Positions 48,360-60,356 of a stretch of 64,000 nucleotides of DNA are shown here, piece by piece; within the stretch, counting starts at the first letter, position 1, and each line of letters starts with the position of its first letter. The DNA lies in assembly GCA_947034895.1 (NCBI GenBank), contig OX344762.1, positions 72,162,981 to 72,226,980 on the forward strand. The letters are read 5' to 3'. The position numbers were made by a program, and so were the translations under genes. A model generated the notes under the pieces. That model was not told the origin of the DNA and ran no database searches. It worked only from the letters and a program-made list of their open reading frames with translations. The DNA is from Rhytidiadelphus loreus. Its lineage: Eukaryota; Streptophyta; Bryopsida; Hypnales; Hylocomiaceae.

Positions 48360-48665
48360 GCGGACCACGGGGAGGGAAGGGCAGACGGCAACGTCGGAAA
48401 TGCGGACGGATCCGTCGGAGCAGGCGGACGGCGGCCTACAGCACGCGGACGGCGGCTCCGACAGGCGGACGGCCCGTCGGATATGCGGACGGAAGCGTCG
48501 GAATCGCGGACGGCGGCGGCAGGAAGGCGGACGGCAGCGTCGGATTTGGAGACGGATGGGCCGTCCGATTGAGCGGACGTTCGGGTCCGCTTCGCATTGG
48601 TCGGGGGAGGTTCGGCGACGGACGATCTTAGATTTGGTTTCGGACGGCTATAAGGGCGGACGGCC
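48360..48665 (+). promoter_or_regulatory. GCGGACGGC array with TATA box upstream of the RING gene
   Basis: About 14 copies of GCGGACGGC at 15-25 bp spacing, ending in CGGACGGCTATAAGGGCGGA (48641-48660), which places a TATA box inside the array's last units. The gene start is at 48891. Confidence 0.8.
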
Positions 48666-49077
48666 TTCTTGTTTTTTCTCACTTCCCTCTCCTTCCTAGG
48701 ACTCACAACCGTGTTGGATGTGCTACTGTTGCTTCATTGTGCCAGTTGCTCCTACATGGTGGAGAGGTGGGGTCATTCATCTATCATTATTGGTTCACAT
48801 ACAAACATTCATTGAAACTTGGGTGGATTGAAGACACATACTTTTGGTGACTATTTAAATTCAATTGGGGACAAGTTCAAGTTGACAACCATGAGTGGTC
48901 AAGGCGTTGAAGGTAGTGGTGGGTTGACCGGCGGAGGTGACAATAGTAGGAGGCCTAAACCAAAGGGAACCGCCCATGAGCTCCACTATGAGATTTTAGA
49001 TGATCCCAACATCAAAGCAGAGGGTGGTTGGGAAGCGGAGGAAGCGGAATATTGGTCCTCCAAAACGTGCAAGAAGT

Positions 49078-49082
49078 ATGTG
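49078..49082. repeat. 5-bp target duplication of the TCCGGA-rich insertion
   Basis: ATGTG here and again at 52874-52878, directly bordering TG (49083) and CA (52873) ends. Confidence 0.75.
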
Positions 49083-49595
49083 TGTGGGAGTACGCATTAT
49101 CTACATTGACAGAAATAATAGACAATAGTAATTATATAGAGTAGAAATTTTCAAAACTTCCGTAATGGGTAGGGAATAGGAAGCCTAAAACCGGAAATAG
49201 AAATTAGAGGCTTTACGGAAAACCTTAAACTCTAATTAGGGTTACAGTCGGTTCCGGAAACCCTATCCGGAAACCCTAACCCTAATCCGGAAACCGGAAA
49301 GTTCCGGCCGAGTAGGCCCTAGGGCCTAGTCCGGCTAGGGAACTTGCGGGAACGCCAGGCCGAAAAGCTACTTAACCCCCGCTGTTTGCTTCATTCTCCC
49401 TCTTTCTCCGCGTGATTATCGCGATGGCGCTTAGTGAGTGAAAGTGTGGTGAGATAGGAACGCGTTAAGGAGAGAAGGGAGGCCGGTGCCGATTGCACCG
49501 GAAAGTAGAACGGAAACTTAGCGGATCAGGCCACGGAAACTTAACGGAAGATTAGCGGAAACTTAGCGGAAGTGAGTCGGAAGTGAGGATAGAGT

Positions 49596-51512
49596 ATGGC
49601 AGTAGTTATGGCAGGACCCAGTGTACGGAAGTCAGGGATCGCGGCCCGGATGAGCAATCCGGAAATCTCTGAGAATCCGGAACACCACCACCAACTGGAG
49701 GATGACCTGACGGATATGGGGTGCCTGGGGTTTCTGAAGAGACCCTGGAGTATCCGGAGCGAGGAGATGATAGACGAGTTAGTCTATGGCGCTCCGAATC
49801 AATACCACCTAACCGTTAGAGGTTGTCCAAAGTCCTGGACAGCAGAGATATGGGCCGGAGTCTATTTCGCATCCTCTAGAGGATCCGGATGGGCCGGGCG
49901 GACAGAGAAATTCGCCGCGGATAGATTTCGGAACCCGGCGGATCCGAAGGAGGGATACACCGCATCCGACTGCCGGAATCCTAGGGACCAGAGACTCTTA
50001 GAGTTTCTGAGCCCCATCCTGTATCCGGAAAAGCCCAGCCGGATTACAGTAACACTGGCAAACACAGTATTTGGAGCCTTAGGGGAAAGGGGGAAACCAG
50101 CCCCAAGACCAGTTAGCTGGGGGCTCATCATCCAGTCCATAGTAGGTAAACTTTCCGGAAACCTAGTGGGAAAGAAATCCAGTCCCATCAGTCCGTACCT
50201 CCTCCACTTGTATCACAAGCAAGAGGTACTCAGTAGTCCGGAAGATATCATCTACCGGCAGGGAGATAGCCTTCTCCGATACGGACTGCCTCCGGATTCG
50301 GATCCGACGGATGAGGAGCCAGAAGAGGACGTGAAACCGGAACTGGAGCATGACTCACCGGAGAAGCACGAATCACGCCGGAAGAGCACGGACCCGGATT
50401 CAAGAGGGAAGAACCAACTTCCGGATGCTGTTCCATCCCGGAACATTGATCCGGAACTGGATATCTTCGAGTCGACGATCTCCTGGCTGTGGAGTCAGAG
50501 GACTGCCAACGAACGGATGGCCACCCTGATCCGGAGAGTCTGCACGGTGTTGAAGGTAGCAGACGAGACGGAGATCGTGGAGGCGATCAAGAGCAGACCG
50601 GATCCGGAGATGATCCGCCTGTTGGAGGGACGGATCCGGGCAGTAGAGGCGGAGCGCGACCATCTTCAAAACCGCGCAACGTGGGCGGAGAGGGAGATGC
50701 ACACTGCCAACAAACGAGCGATGGATGCGACGGAGCTGGTCCGGAAGTTGAGAGACCTGATCGACCCGCCAGCGGATATCATCACCAGATCCGCGCTCTG
50801 GAACAACCAGATGACCCGGGAAGGCCACATTTCCGGAACCAAGGTTGTGAAGATATTGGTAGAGTTCGAGGCGCGGATTGAGGTCGCATTGAAGGAAATG
50901 CGGCACTTGGTGGGCCACTTCGATCCACTCAGCGGATTGGAGGAGTTTCCGGAGATACCTGGAGGTGAGTTTCCGGAGACAACTCAGCTGAATTTGGAAG
51001 AACGATCGTCGGCCCAGCAACCCGGAAAATCCTCGGGGCAGAAGGATATTACGGATGGGAGGAGGATTCTGGATCCGGTTCTAACGCCTCGGACTACCTC
51101 AGTGAACCTCTTCCCGCCTCTCCAGAACCCCGCTGCAGACGTGACGGCGATGACGGAGGATCCGGTTGGGATTCAGAATCCGGCCCGGACCCATCCGGAG
51201 GAGTTCACCCACATGCAGCAGGAGACTCCTCCGCGGCCGCCACCATCGACTCCCATCGAGTTCATTGATCTGGAGAAGAAGAAGGCTACCCGGCGGAAGA
51301 ACAGCAGCGATCCGGTGGAGGTTCTCGAGTCGGAGGAAGAGGAGGCGGTGACGAACTCCTCTTCCGAGTCAGAGTATGCGGAGACGGATCCAGGTCCGCC
51401 AAGGACCCGATCCGCAACCAAGTCCACCCCGACGAAGCAGATCCGGCCGAAGGCGCCGACCCGGATTACGAAGGGCGGAACGTCAGCGAAGAAGGCGCGG
51501 AAGGGTAAATGA
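49596..51512 (+). CDS. Single long ORF of the TCCGGA-rich element, unknown function
   Basis: 638 residues, intact. The first ~200 residues look globular (GCPKSWTAEIWAGVYFAS, SRITVTLANTVFGALG). An acidic PEED/ESR linker follows. About residues 285-430 are a coiled coil (RMATLIRRVCTVLKVADE, RIRAVEAERDHLQNRATW). The tail is Pro/Ser/Glu-rich with a basic end (KAPTRITKGG, KKARKGK). The layout recalls retroelement gag-like proteins, but I see no CCHC knuckle and cannot assign a family. Codon use is skewed by the TCCGGA words (many CGG and CCG codons). Confidence 0.7.
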   Translation: MAVVMAGPSVRKSGIAARMSNPEISENPEHHHQLEDDLTDMGCLGFLKRPWSIRSEEMIDELVYGAPNQYHLTVRGCPKSWTAEIWAGVYFASSRGSGWAGRTEKFAADRFRNPADPKEGYTASDCRNPRDQRLLEFLSPILYPEKPSRITVTLANTVFGALGERGKPAPRPVSWGLIIQSIVGKLSGNLVGKKSSPISPYLLHLYHKQEVLSSPEDIIYRQGDSLLRYGLPPDSDPTDEEPEEDVKPELEHDSPEKHESRRKSTDPDSRGKNQLPDAVPSRNIDPELDIFESTISWLWSQRTANERMATLIRRVCTVLKVADETEIVEAIKSRPDPEMIRLLEGRIRAVEAERDHLQNRATWAEREMHTANKRAMDATELVRKLRDLIDPPADIITRSALWNNQMTREGHISGTKVVKILVEFEARIEVALKEMRHLVGHFDPLSGLEEFPEIPGGEFPETTQLNLEERSSAQQPGKSSGQKDITDGRRILDPVLTPRTTSVNLFPPLQNPAADVTAMTEDPVGIQNPARTHPEEFTHMQQETPPRPPPSTPIEFIDLEKKKATRRKNSSDPVEVLESEEEEAVTNSSSESEYAETDPGPPRTRSATKSTPTKQIRPKAPTRITKGGTSAKKARKGK

Positions 51513-51945
51513 CTAGGTTGCGTAGTTGGATTGTTAGTTTTAGTATTTTGTCTTCATCGCGGGTTTTCCGGATGTGGGACCCGCTGATCCGGAACGCTAA
51601 GTAGTTCCGGATTTCTAGGAATTTAACGGCTTCCCATTTTTCCCGGAACGGTCACTTGGCCGTTGTTCGGATTTTCAGCTGGCCGTTGGCCGCTTTTTCT
51701 TTGGACCGTTTTGGTCGTGTTGTTTTGGTTTTTAAGGGCGGGCCGGCTTGTGGCCTGTCATTCCATTTTGTGTCATTCAATCTGAGCACCCTAGAATAAA
51801 CACCTTGGGAATCATTATCTTGCGTATCGCGTCTTGATTACTTGTGTGTGGGTGTATCCGGGAGAGTGTGCAAGGTAGGAATCCGGATTGGTTGGTATCC
51901 GGATCCGGCTGAAGGTAACTTGCAGAATAGTTTAGATTGAACTTG

Positions 51946-52360
51946 AGGAGCTGCGCGCAGTGCCTTTAAATTGCTGGAACGGTGATCCGGTGGGATCCGG
52001 TAGTGGTCAGGGAGCTAATCCGGAACTCACGAGTAGTTTCGTGCGGAAGTCAGCAGCCGCCAAGTGGAACATTCCCAAACCATCAGAAGGTCTGCCAACC
52101 TCAAGAGCGGTCGACAGCTAGAAAGTAAGTCCTTTAGTTCCGGATTCCAACTATACGCGGTTGTTTTGCAGTTGAGTCTAGTTTACGAGTGAAGAGCTGT
52201 GCGTGGTGCCTTTAAATTGCTGGAACGGTGATCCGGTGGGATCCGGTAGTGGTCAGGGAGCTAGTCCGGGAACTCGAGAGGAGTCCCGTGCGGAAGTCGG
52301 CAACCGCCTAGTGGAATACTCCCAAACCACCGGAAGGTCTGCCAACCTCAGGAGTAGGTG
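51946..52360 (+). repeat. Direct duplication of ~165 bp, 246 bp apart
   Basis: The segment around TGCCTTTAAATTGCTGGAAC at 51961 recurs at 52207, with continuing similarity through GGTCTGCCAACCTCA (about 52089 and 52336). The copies have diverged by roughly a tenth. They lie in the 3' noncoding part of the TCCGGA-rich element. Confidence 0.88.
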
Positions 52361-55300
52361 AAAGCTTGATCCGGAAAATAGCTGAGTGTCGTTGTAGTAA
52401 GGACGGGTGGGGGTGTAACTCTGCGTGACCTACCTTCCGGGTGGCCACCCGGAACGTTGTGAGAGGGACCATCTTTCCTCCTTACCGGACTGAGAACTTT
52501 GAGGACGGATAGTTGTTTGTTGTTTAGGAGTTGATATGTGTGTTACTTGAGTGGTGATGTTCCCCACCCCTCGGAAAGAGCAAGTGAGGACCCTCTGAGG
52601 GTAAAACAGAGGTACCAAAAACCGGTGTGACGGATAGTGAGAGTAGAGATCTGGATCAGGGAGGATCCGGATTTGATTCCGGAAGACAGTATTTCCGGAA
52701 CTTGGGTTTATGTTGTGCCGGATCCTACTGCGGATTGTCATTTCCAGGTAGATCCGTAGTTCCGGAAGCTTATCTACCGCGACAACATCTGGAATTCCCT
52801 GGGACGATAACTCGTGTCATTTTAACGCTTTTGTGGTGTTAAAGATACCTACGCCTAGACTGCGCGTATGACAATGTGAAGATGTACCACATCGACAAGT
52901 TGTGGCCTAGGGAGGCCCACATCATCCATACTCGTGGTTTTTGTTGCAAACCAGGGAATTGCAACAATGCGCACTTCATTCACCGAGTGCATGAAGTTTG
53001 GCGGGCCCTCTTCGGGGATAAAGCAATGTCCAAGGGGTATATAAACTACAGCTTGGCTTCTATGGTGTATGCAGAATTGATATTGGCACGCAAGGTGGAT
53101 TGGAGCACGTTTCCAATAACAGCGAACGCTCCACGTGTGCTTGAATGTAATCGGAAAGATATTCCCGATTTGTACAATCCACAAGCAGGGCCAAGTGAGG
53201 CATTTAAATCCAAAAGAGAGGTCAAACCAATGACAATGACTATGACCAAGGACGTGGAGGTCACAAGTTCGGCAATGCAATTGGCTTCAACACAAAACCG
53301 TACGGCAATACAAGATTTCAAAGGCGAGCATGTGGAGGGAGACATATTTTTAACTCCTCCAACGGATTTGATATGCACACCAAATGGAACAACAATGGTG
53401 GAGCATGTGGCCCCATCCGCACCACATGAACGTCATGATGATGTCATTGAGGGAGAAGTTGCTAATGCGGGAATTGCCATTCAGAATCTTATAGACAGCA
53501 ATGCTTTAAATCATTTGGCAAGTACTTCGAAGCAAAGTTTGCCGAAGACACCGAGCCCGACATTGAATCTAGGAGTTGAGGTGCATCCTTCACCTCATCA
53601 TGGAGAACAATCGGATGGCGTGCTGCCAAATGAGACCATTCTTGGCGGATTTATCGATTCCAAGTATCCACATTTGTCATCATTGAGGACATCAAAATGG
53701 CAAATTGTTCGTCGGATGCCCTCTGTTGCATTATTAGAATCTTTGTGTAAAGGTTCACATTTGTGGCGGTCACACGAAGAACGTTTAAAGAACATGGAGC
53801 ACACCAACGAGGATGGCACGAGTAACGGAGGCGCGGAAACCCAAGATGAGCCTTCCGAGAGTCAATGGGCTGATTTTGTTTTGACCGCATCAAAATTGGC
53901 AGTTACGGCTCAATTTGTAGCAGAAGTCGCTCCAAGGCTGCAAGAAGTTGCAACGGATTTTTCCAAATTAGCGCCTGAATTGTTGAGTGGTGCCTTGGAC
54001 TTCGTGAAGTTCAACCAATCTATGACACCATTTCTCGACGAGCGTGTTACAGATTTGAAGGTTTTGAGTGAATACCAAGAGGAGATCAAGAAGTATAAGG
54101 GTATAGATGTTGAGAATCTCAAGTTGGCGGCGGATGCTTCGAAATTGAAAGAGAAGCTAGAGACATTGGAGGCTCAATCAGATCGTCGCCATAATACATT
54201 GCTTTTCCAAAGGAAGTTTATTGAAGACTTGGAGTACAAAATTGTAGCGTTGAAGAAGAAAATCCGAGAAGGTGAGGTGGTTGTTGAGAAGGAAAAGGAG
54301 AAAGTGAAGGACAGACTAGATGGCATTGAGGAAAACAACAATCCGGATTTGTTGTATTTGACCCCCATCGGTAATACTAATTCGACATTCCACGATGCTT
54401 CCATGCAAACGGAAAGCAATGAAGTCAAAGAATTGAAGCAAAAATTGAACGAGGTCACCGAAGAAAACACGCGTTTGGAGGCCGAGTTGAAACGATTGCA
54501 ACGGATAGTGCAATTGGATGAATGTATGCCGAAGGGCACTTTGGACTCTCGATGGTTGGCATGGGTGCAAAAACTCGAAGACAAACCGTCTGTAATATCA
54601 CAAGCAATGAAAGGGCTACTCAAATTGGCAATGAAGTCGGATGAAGAATGCGATAGCGTGGAGTCCTCTCTTTGGCGTTTGAAGAAGATGTTTGCCTTTG
54701 TGCCAACGGGGTCTACCGAAATCACATATTGGGGAGACATGGATGCAATGTTCGAGCGTTTGAACCACACAAAGAAGGAAGAGGTGGCCTCCATTAATTG
54801 GGCCTTGGAACTAGAAGAAGGTTGGGTCCCTTATCCCACACTTTCGGCACACATCAAGAAGAATGACAAGACAATGGTGCATGCTTGTGATCCTTCGGCC
54901 TTAATATTGGAGGGTCATTGTAGCCTTTGTCGAGTTCATTTTGGGCCCGAGGGAGCCCTCACCATGGGCCAATGTCCCCACACTTTCCACGTCACATGCA
55001 TCGTGAGAGCATCCCTTATTCGTTCGGTGTGCCCCGAGTGTCGTTCTCCCTTGCCTCCTAGGTTCTACGAAATGCTCGGGATCTCGGAAGCTATGCCCCC
55101 CGGCCATGAATACAATCGATGGACCCTTCCGTTAGACCAAGCGCCATTCAAATTTCAAAATTATGCGCATTGGGGAAAAAGTCTAACGTGGGATTCAGTA
55201 AATTCTACACATGGGCTATACGAATCATCGGAGGTGCCGATAGATTCCTTGGTGTGGATGACCCACGATCGAGAGGTGGAGTTGCGAGCTAGAGGTATTG

Positions 55301-55974
55301 CCAACGAGGAGGATCGAGAAGTGTTTTGTCGTAGTATGGGGGACCATTGGAGCATGCAACACCACAAATTCTTTCGATTTCCCGAAAAGAAAGTGAAGAA
55401 AGGACTAGATGGCAATTGGATAGAGGTGGAGCCTACACAAGATTTTAATGAGCAATACGAGGATTACAATCACACTTTGCTAGGGAGGGCCCTGTTTTTA
55501 TCAAAGTTGGAGGAAGCTGCACAAGTTCGTGCCTTTGTGGAACTAGATGGGCAATCAAGCACAGAAAATTCAATGGTGGAGGTGGCGGAGGCATTTGATA
55601 AGAGGATGGGCGAAATCATAATGCATTGGAGGGCATTTTTAGTGGGGGGAGAAGAACCAAAGTGGTTTTCCATGAAAAATGATGATGACGTGGTCAACTT
55701 TTTGGTAGATAAAGTGGATGCTGCTTTGAGAGCGTTGAAGGCAGAAGACGTGGATTTGACTCCAAAACGGAAGAATAAACGGAAGATTGAAGACGAGGAT
55801 GACTACTCTCCGGATACAAAACGACACTTTTCCGCAGTAGACATGGAAGCTGCGTCCAGGGGGCCTATGAGTGAGGGCAGTCTTGGTCCTCAAACACGCC
55901 GTGCAAGTGCAAGGCTGAAGGATAAAGAGGGTTCGTCGCGTCTTTCTGAGGGAGGTAGCACGGATAATATATAG

Positions 55975-56309
55975 GGTAGTTACACCTTGTTTGTATTTCG
56001 ATATGACATTATGGAGTGTTGTTAATTTTGAATCTCGAGAGGATTCAATACTATTAATTCACAACACTCATAGTATGCTATGAGTTGCTTTTCATTAATA
56101 TAAAAATATGTGGGTTACTCAAATGTTTTTGAATTTACTCTCCTAAGTTTTTGATATTTTATGCGATACTTTTTTGTCAAGTATGATTTTGGACATGCCT
56201 ATCTCTCAACATAATTTTATCTCATTAATTTCTGTATTCCTAAAATTACGTGCATCTCTAAACTAAGTCCCTAAAATTAAAACTTATAGAATTAATGAAT
56301 TACTCAAAA
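55975..56309. other. 3' flank of the RING gene
   Basis: AT-rich. A near-palindromic phrase (GAGGATTCAATACTATTAATT) begins at about 56037. No gene seen. Confidence 0.5.
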
Positions 56310-56485
56310 TCCACCAGCCGTCCGCTAGTCCGCCACCCGCCTACAATTTCGACGCTGCCGTCCGCCTATCGGAGCTCGCCGTCCGCGATTCGGTCGCTGC
56401 CGTCCGCCGTCCGCGCTTCTGTCACTGCCGTCCGCCTGTCGTAGGTCGCCGTCCGCGCTGCCGTCGCTGCCGTCCGCATTTTTGT
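56310..56485 (+). promoter_or_regulatory. GCCGTCCGC array upstream of the element 2 hAT transposase
   Basis: About ten copies of GCCGTCCGC, the inverse of the GCGGACGGC word, at 56322-56476. The transposase ATG is at 56805. No clear TATA box directly after it. Confidence 0.72.
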
Positions 56486-56804
56486 TCTCGGAACCGTTGG
56501 GGCTTTAGAAATGTTTTAGTTTTTGCTGCTCAACGGTCATGAGGAATGGGCCTGATCTGAAATCTATAAGTTCTTAGAATTTCAGACTAACAAGCACTCT
56601 TGAGAAACTGAACGCTAAGATTTCCAAGGGCTAGGAGCTGCAATTTATTTTGTGTCCCTTGCTTGGTAATGCATAGTTCAGTGGACAGGGGGGCTTTGGT
56701 TTCCAAGGCTTCATTCACACATTGTTTCTAATATTTTTTACAAATCTTATCCAACGGTTACATTTTTAATTTGAATCCAATTTACGGAATTGGAGGTGAT
56801 CACT

Positions 56805-59800
56805 ATGAGCAAGGATTGGTCTTCTTGGTATGGCTTCCCGGAGGTTGGTAAAGTGCAATGCCGGTTTTGCAACTTGGTGTTTGCCAAGAAAGTAAGCCGG
56901 TTGTTTAGCCACTTAGGATACCAAGGCACATCGGGGGCTCGTGACAAAGGAATTAGCCTTTGCGCAAAAATGACATCTCAAGTTCGAGCTTTATTTTTGG
57001 GTTGCCAAGGGGCGATCCCACGAAGATCGTCTCTGAACAATGTGGATGGCAGTGGCACACCTATGGCTATGCGGGAATGCGATAATTCAAATGGAAGAAA
57101 CATGGCACGGTCTACACATTCTGACTCATGCACTGCACCGGAGGATTTGGATCCATTGTCTTCTGAAGTGAACCTCAGTACACAAAGATCAAGTGAGCGT
57201 GGTACTCCACAGGGATCAAGCAGTAGGCCTCTGATTAGTCAGAAGCAAAGTAGTCTGGTGAATGGATTTGAAGAAGCAAATAAACGCAAGTTGAATGCGG
57301 TGTGGGCCAATTTCTTTTATGCTGCAAACATACCATTTGCTGTTGCGAGGAACCCAGCATTCAAAGAAGCGGTGAAGCGAACCACCGAGTTTCAACGGCC
57401 TTATATCCCACCGTCTTATCACGACTTACGCCATAAATTGCTTGACCAAGCAAAGGCAGACATTGAGGTCAATCTCCGAAAGCGGACCGAACACAGCATT
57501 AGGAAGTTTGGAGCAACATTGTCTATTGATGGATGGACGTCGGTTACGAATCGGCCGTTGATAAATGCCATGCTCGTGTCTTCTACGGGTTAGCAATTCT
57601 TGGGAGCGGTGGATACGACAGGGCACGAAAAAAATGCAACATACTTGGCTGGCATACTTGAGAGCTTCATAGAACAAGTAGGCCCCAACAATGTGGTGCA
57701 GGTGAGTACAGATAATGTGTCAGTGAACCCTGCAGCATGGAATTTGATATCTAGTAAATATCCCCACATTTTTTTTCAAGGTTGTGTGGTGCACGCCCTC
57801 AATTTGTTGCTGAAAGATTGGGGGAATGAACAATGGATTGAAGAGGTCGTGGAAAATGCCCGTATCGTGGTGAAATTCTTTAAGAAGCGGCACATGCCAC
57901 TTGCAATATTTCGGAAGTACTCACCGGAATATAATTTGTTGATGGCGGTGGAAACAAGGTTTGCCTCTAATTACAACATGATTGGGCGCATGTTGAAGGT
58001 CAATGGGAAGTTGCAACAAACAGTGACGGACCCGCAATGGGATGAATACGCAAGGAAGTTTGGGCGGAACTCCAAATCCCGCAATGAATGTCGGATGGTG
58101 AAGAAGATAATTTTGAGCGAGCATTTTTGGTGCCGTTGTCAAAATTTCAAGGACTTGTCGGCTCCCGTTGTAAATGGTCTACGTGACTTGGATGCAAAGA
58201 GGCCATGCATGGGCAAGGTGCTGCACATAATGAGGAAATTAGATAAACATGTCCTCTCTTTAGATAAACCGCCTTTTCGTTTATCTTCAGACCTTGCCAT
58301 TCCACTAGTGCAACCGTATTATGCCCGACGGGAATTGGTGGAGACCGATCTACATTATGCAGGAGCTTTGTTGAACCCCTACCTTCTTGAAGATCAAGAG
58401 CTAGCCGACGACCAAGATGCAATGGATGCATGCAAGCGTGTTCTAATGAAAATTTGCAAACAAGGGGAGTACGCCTTGGTCGTGAAAGAATTTGTAGCCT
58501 TCCGCCACAGGGAACCTCCATTTCACAACATGTTGAACCCGGACGAGCAACAATTGTCGGCGCACGCTTGGTGGGATTTTGAAGGTGCGTGTGGGAAGCT
58601 CATTGCTCCAATTGCTAAGAGGATTTTGGCCCAACCGGTATCTTCGTCTTCATGTGAACGAAATTGGAGTAGCTATTCATTTGTTCACAACAAATTTCGA
58701 AACAAGTTGAAGCCACAGAGAGCCCAAGATTTGGTGTATGTGTACACCAATTCCAAAGTCCTTTCTGCATCAAAGGAAAACGATGAGAAGAAGTGGTACA
58801 CCGAGAATGTGGAGTCGGAAGATTCTATGTCGGAGGACGAGCGTGATGAAGATGGTGAAGATGGTGATCCTCTATTCGATGACGAAGATGCTATGAATGA
58901 TGACATCACCAATTTGGATGATGAATCGCTCCGGAGCCCAAATCGAAACAATGAAGAAGGGGATAGAAATGCGGAAGACATTTACAACTTTCCATTGGAT
59001 GAGGACAATTGTGAATATGATGAAGGTGGCCCTTCTATAGCTAAATTTGTAGATGGAACCGGGTTGTTGACTAGCGAAAAGATTCTAGCCAATACGGAGG
59101 ACACTCATGCGCAAATAGTGGAGGAAAATGAGGCAATGTTTGTCAATGATTGCATCCCCCAAACAGATGAAGTGATTCCAATTCTCGAGAGTCTACCCAT
59201 GGCAATGGCACTTGTAGAAGAAAATCCCGAAGTCAATGACATGGGAGAGTGTGGGGTGAAGTCTGACATGAATGTGGATAATACAAGTGTTGAATGTGTG
59301 GAAGTACCATCGAATGTAGATGCACGTGTGACGGAGTTTGATCGCCCAATGCTAGTTCACAACGTCGAAGACCAGAAGCAAATTGTGCAAGATCTCCAAT
59401 TACGACCACGTAGCGATCGTCCATCAACACTATATACAAGAGGTAGTACAACTTTGAATGGTCCCGGAGGCTCAAGATTTGGGAAACAAGTTGAACAACA
59501 TTTGACCAATCCGACCGGAATGCACCTTCGTGTCAATCCAGATCCATTCAATTCATCATGGAGCGATGATGAGAAGGACGAGACATTGGCATCAATGTTT
59601 GGTCAACGTTCTGGCCAAACAAAACGTGATTCATTCAAATCGTCTGATGGAACATTGCAGCAAATGATTGGAGCAAAGATACCCAATCAAGGAGGATCGC
59701 AAGTAAGACCACCAACGGTGAAAGAGTCCCACAAAGCTCGAAATAAAAGATTAATGGAGGCTTTTGCAATTTCCCCATCAAAGAGACAAAGTCTTGGTAA

Positions 59801-60092
59801 AACCCCTCTTGATGTATGTCAACCAATTTCAGCGAGGAAATTAAAACCAATTCATGGCCTTAGAGAAGGCATAGGAAAGTCTATACTAAGAGCCAAACAA
59901 GAGCAGAGGAAGGGCCGACCAACGAGGTCAGTTGCATCCAAGCAAGTACAAGGAGGGGCAATTGTACAATCTTTATCAGAGGATATGGAAAAGTCAGACA
60001 ACGATGAAGATGAAGATTCAGGATGGGATATTAGAGGTCATAGTAGCGGGGCAGAGGTGAAAGGAGATAGTGATTATCAGCCTTCGGGATGA
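56805..60092 (+). pseudogene. hAT transposase with BED-type zinc finger (element 2), one stop
   Basis: A single frame of about 1,095 codons with one TAG at 57591-57593. The N-terminal BED-like finger is VQCRFCNLVFAKK, then SHLGYQG and a distal Cys. The DUF659-like part has SIDGWTSVTNRPLINAMLV and VSTDNVSVN. The C-terminal dimerisation region is SSSSCERNWSSYSF, then HNKFRNKLKP. An unusually long acidic tail of over 350 residues follows. The catalytic D, D and E are present. At the stop, the element 1 relative has aspartate (AGDVFLG versus TG-stop-QFLG). The protein probably bound the element ends; which word it recognised is unknown. Confidence 0.92.
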
Positions 60093-60356
60093 AAGGGATG
60101 TATAATTCATTATTCAAGTGTTCATAATGAATTGTTACATGGAAGCATGTAACGGCAATTTATTTTTTGAACCTATCATTGTAATGCACCTGAACTTAAT
60201 GATGTTCAAAATATCATCAAGGTTTTTTGGTTTCTAAATAGTCAAGCACTATTGACTGAAATTACATTGTGTGTATCATTTTCTGGATCAAGTATTACCT
60301 ACAAAAATGTAATAGTATAATGCATCAAATTTGGCTTCATGTACTATAGTTTTATG
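60093..60356. other. 3' flank of the transposase gene
   Basis: AT-rich, no gene. Contains a direct word ATGTAACGG/CATGTAACG near 60136-60155. Confidence 0.5.

Larger units (their letters stand above)
49083..52873 (+). mobile_element. TCCGGA-rich insertion with TG...CA ends, class uncertain
   Basis: The ends are TGTGGGAGTACGC and GCGCGTATGACA, flanked by ATGTG. TG...CA ends with a 5-bp duplication are typical of LTR retroelements and integrase-type insertion, but I could not match the two ends as long terminal repeats. Inside is one long frame (49596-51512), no visible reverse transcriptase or integrase, and TCCGGA or CCGGA words roughly every 20-40 bp throughout. A non-autonomous retroelement with diverged or short LTRs is the leading idea. 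Confidence 0.8.
48891..55974 (+). pseudogene. MVYAE/VDW-domain coiled-coil RING-H2 protein, split by an insertion (element 2)
   Basis: The 5' segment, 48891-49082, ends in TCKKYV. The 3' segment, 52879-55974, resumes with KMYHIDKLW in the same frame once the 3.8-kb insertion and one ATGTG are removed. The protein was about 1,096 residues: the shared domain first (MVYAELIL, VDWSTF), a Ser/Thr-rich region, a long coiled coil (about 53900-54520), then RING-H2 at about 54919-55041 (CSLCRVHFGPEG, CPHTFHVTC, CPECRSPLP) and a C-terminal region like that of the 11928-13433 gene, ending in a basic tail. It is the only complete view of the RING gene type here. A ubiquitin-ligase role is inferred from the finger. 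Confidence 0.88.

Noticed and set aside
49083..52873. Ordinary LTR retrotransposon
   Set aside because: No matching LTR pair and no reverse transcriptase or integrase motif could be seen by eye; kept as 'class uncertain'.
11928..60092. Integrated giant virus (kinase, RING and coiled-coil genes together)
   Set aside because: No capsid, polymerase or packaging gene; exact transposon termini and hAT transposases explain the grouping better.
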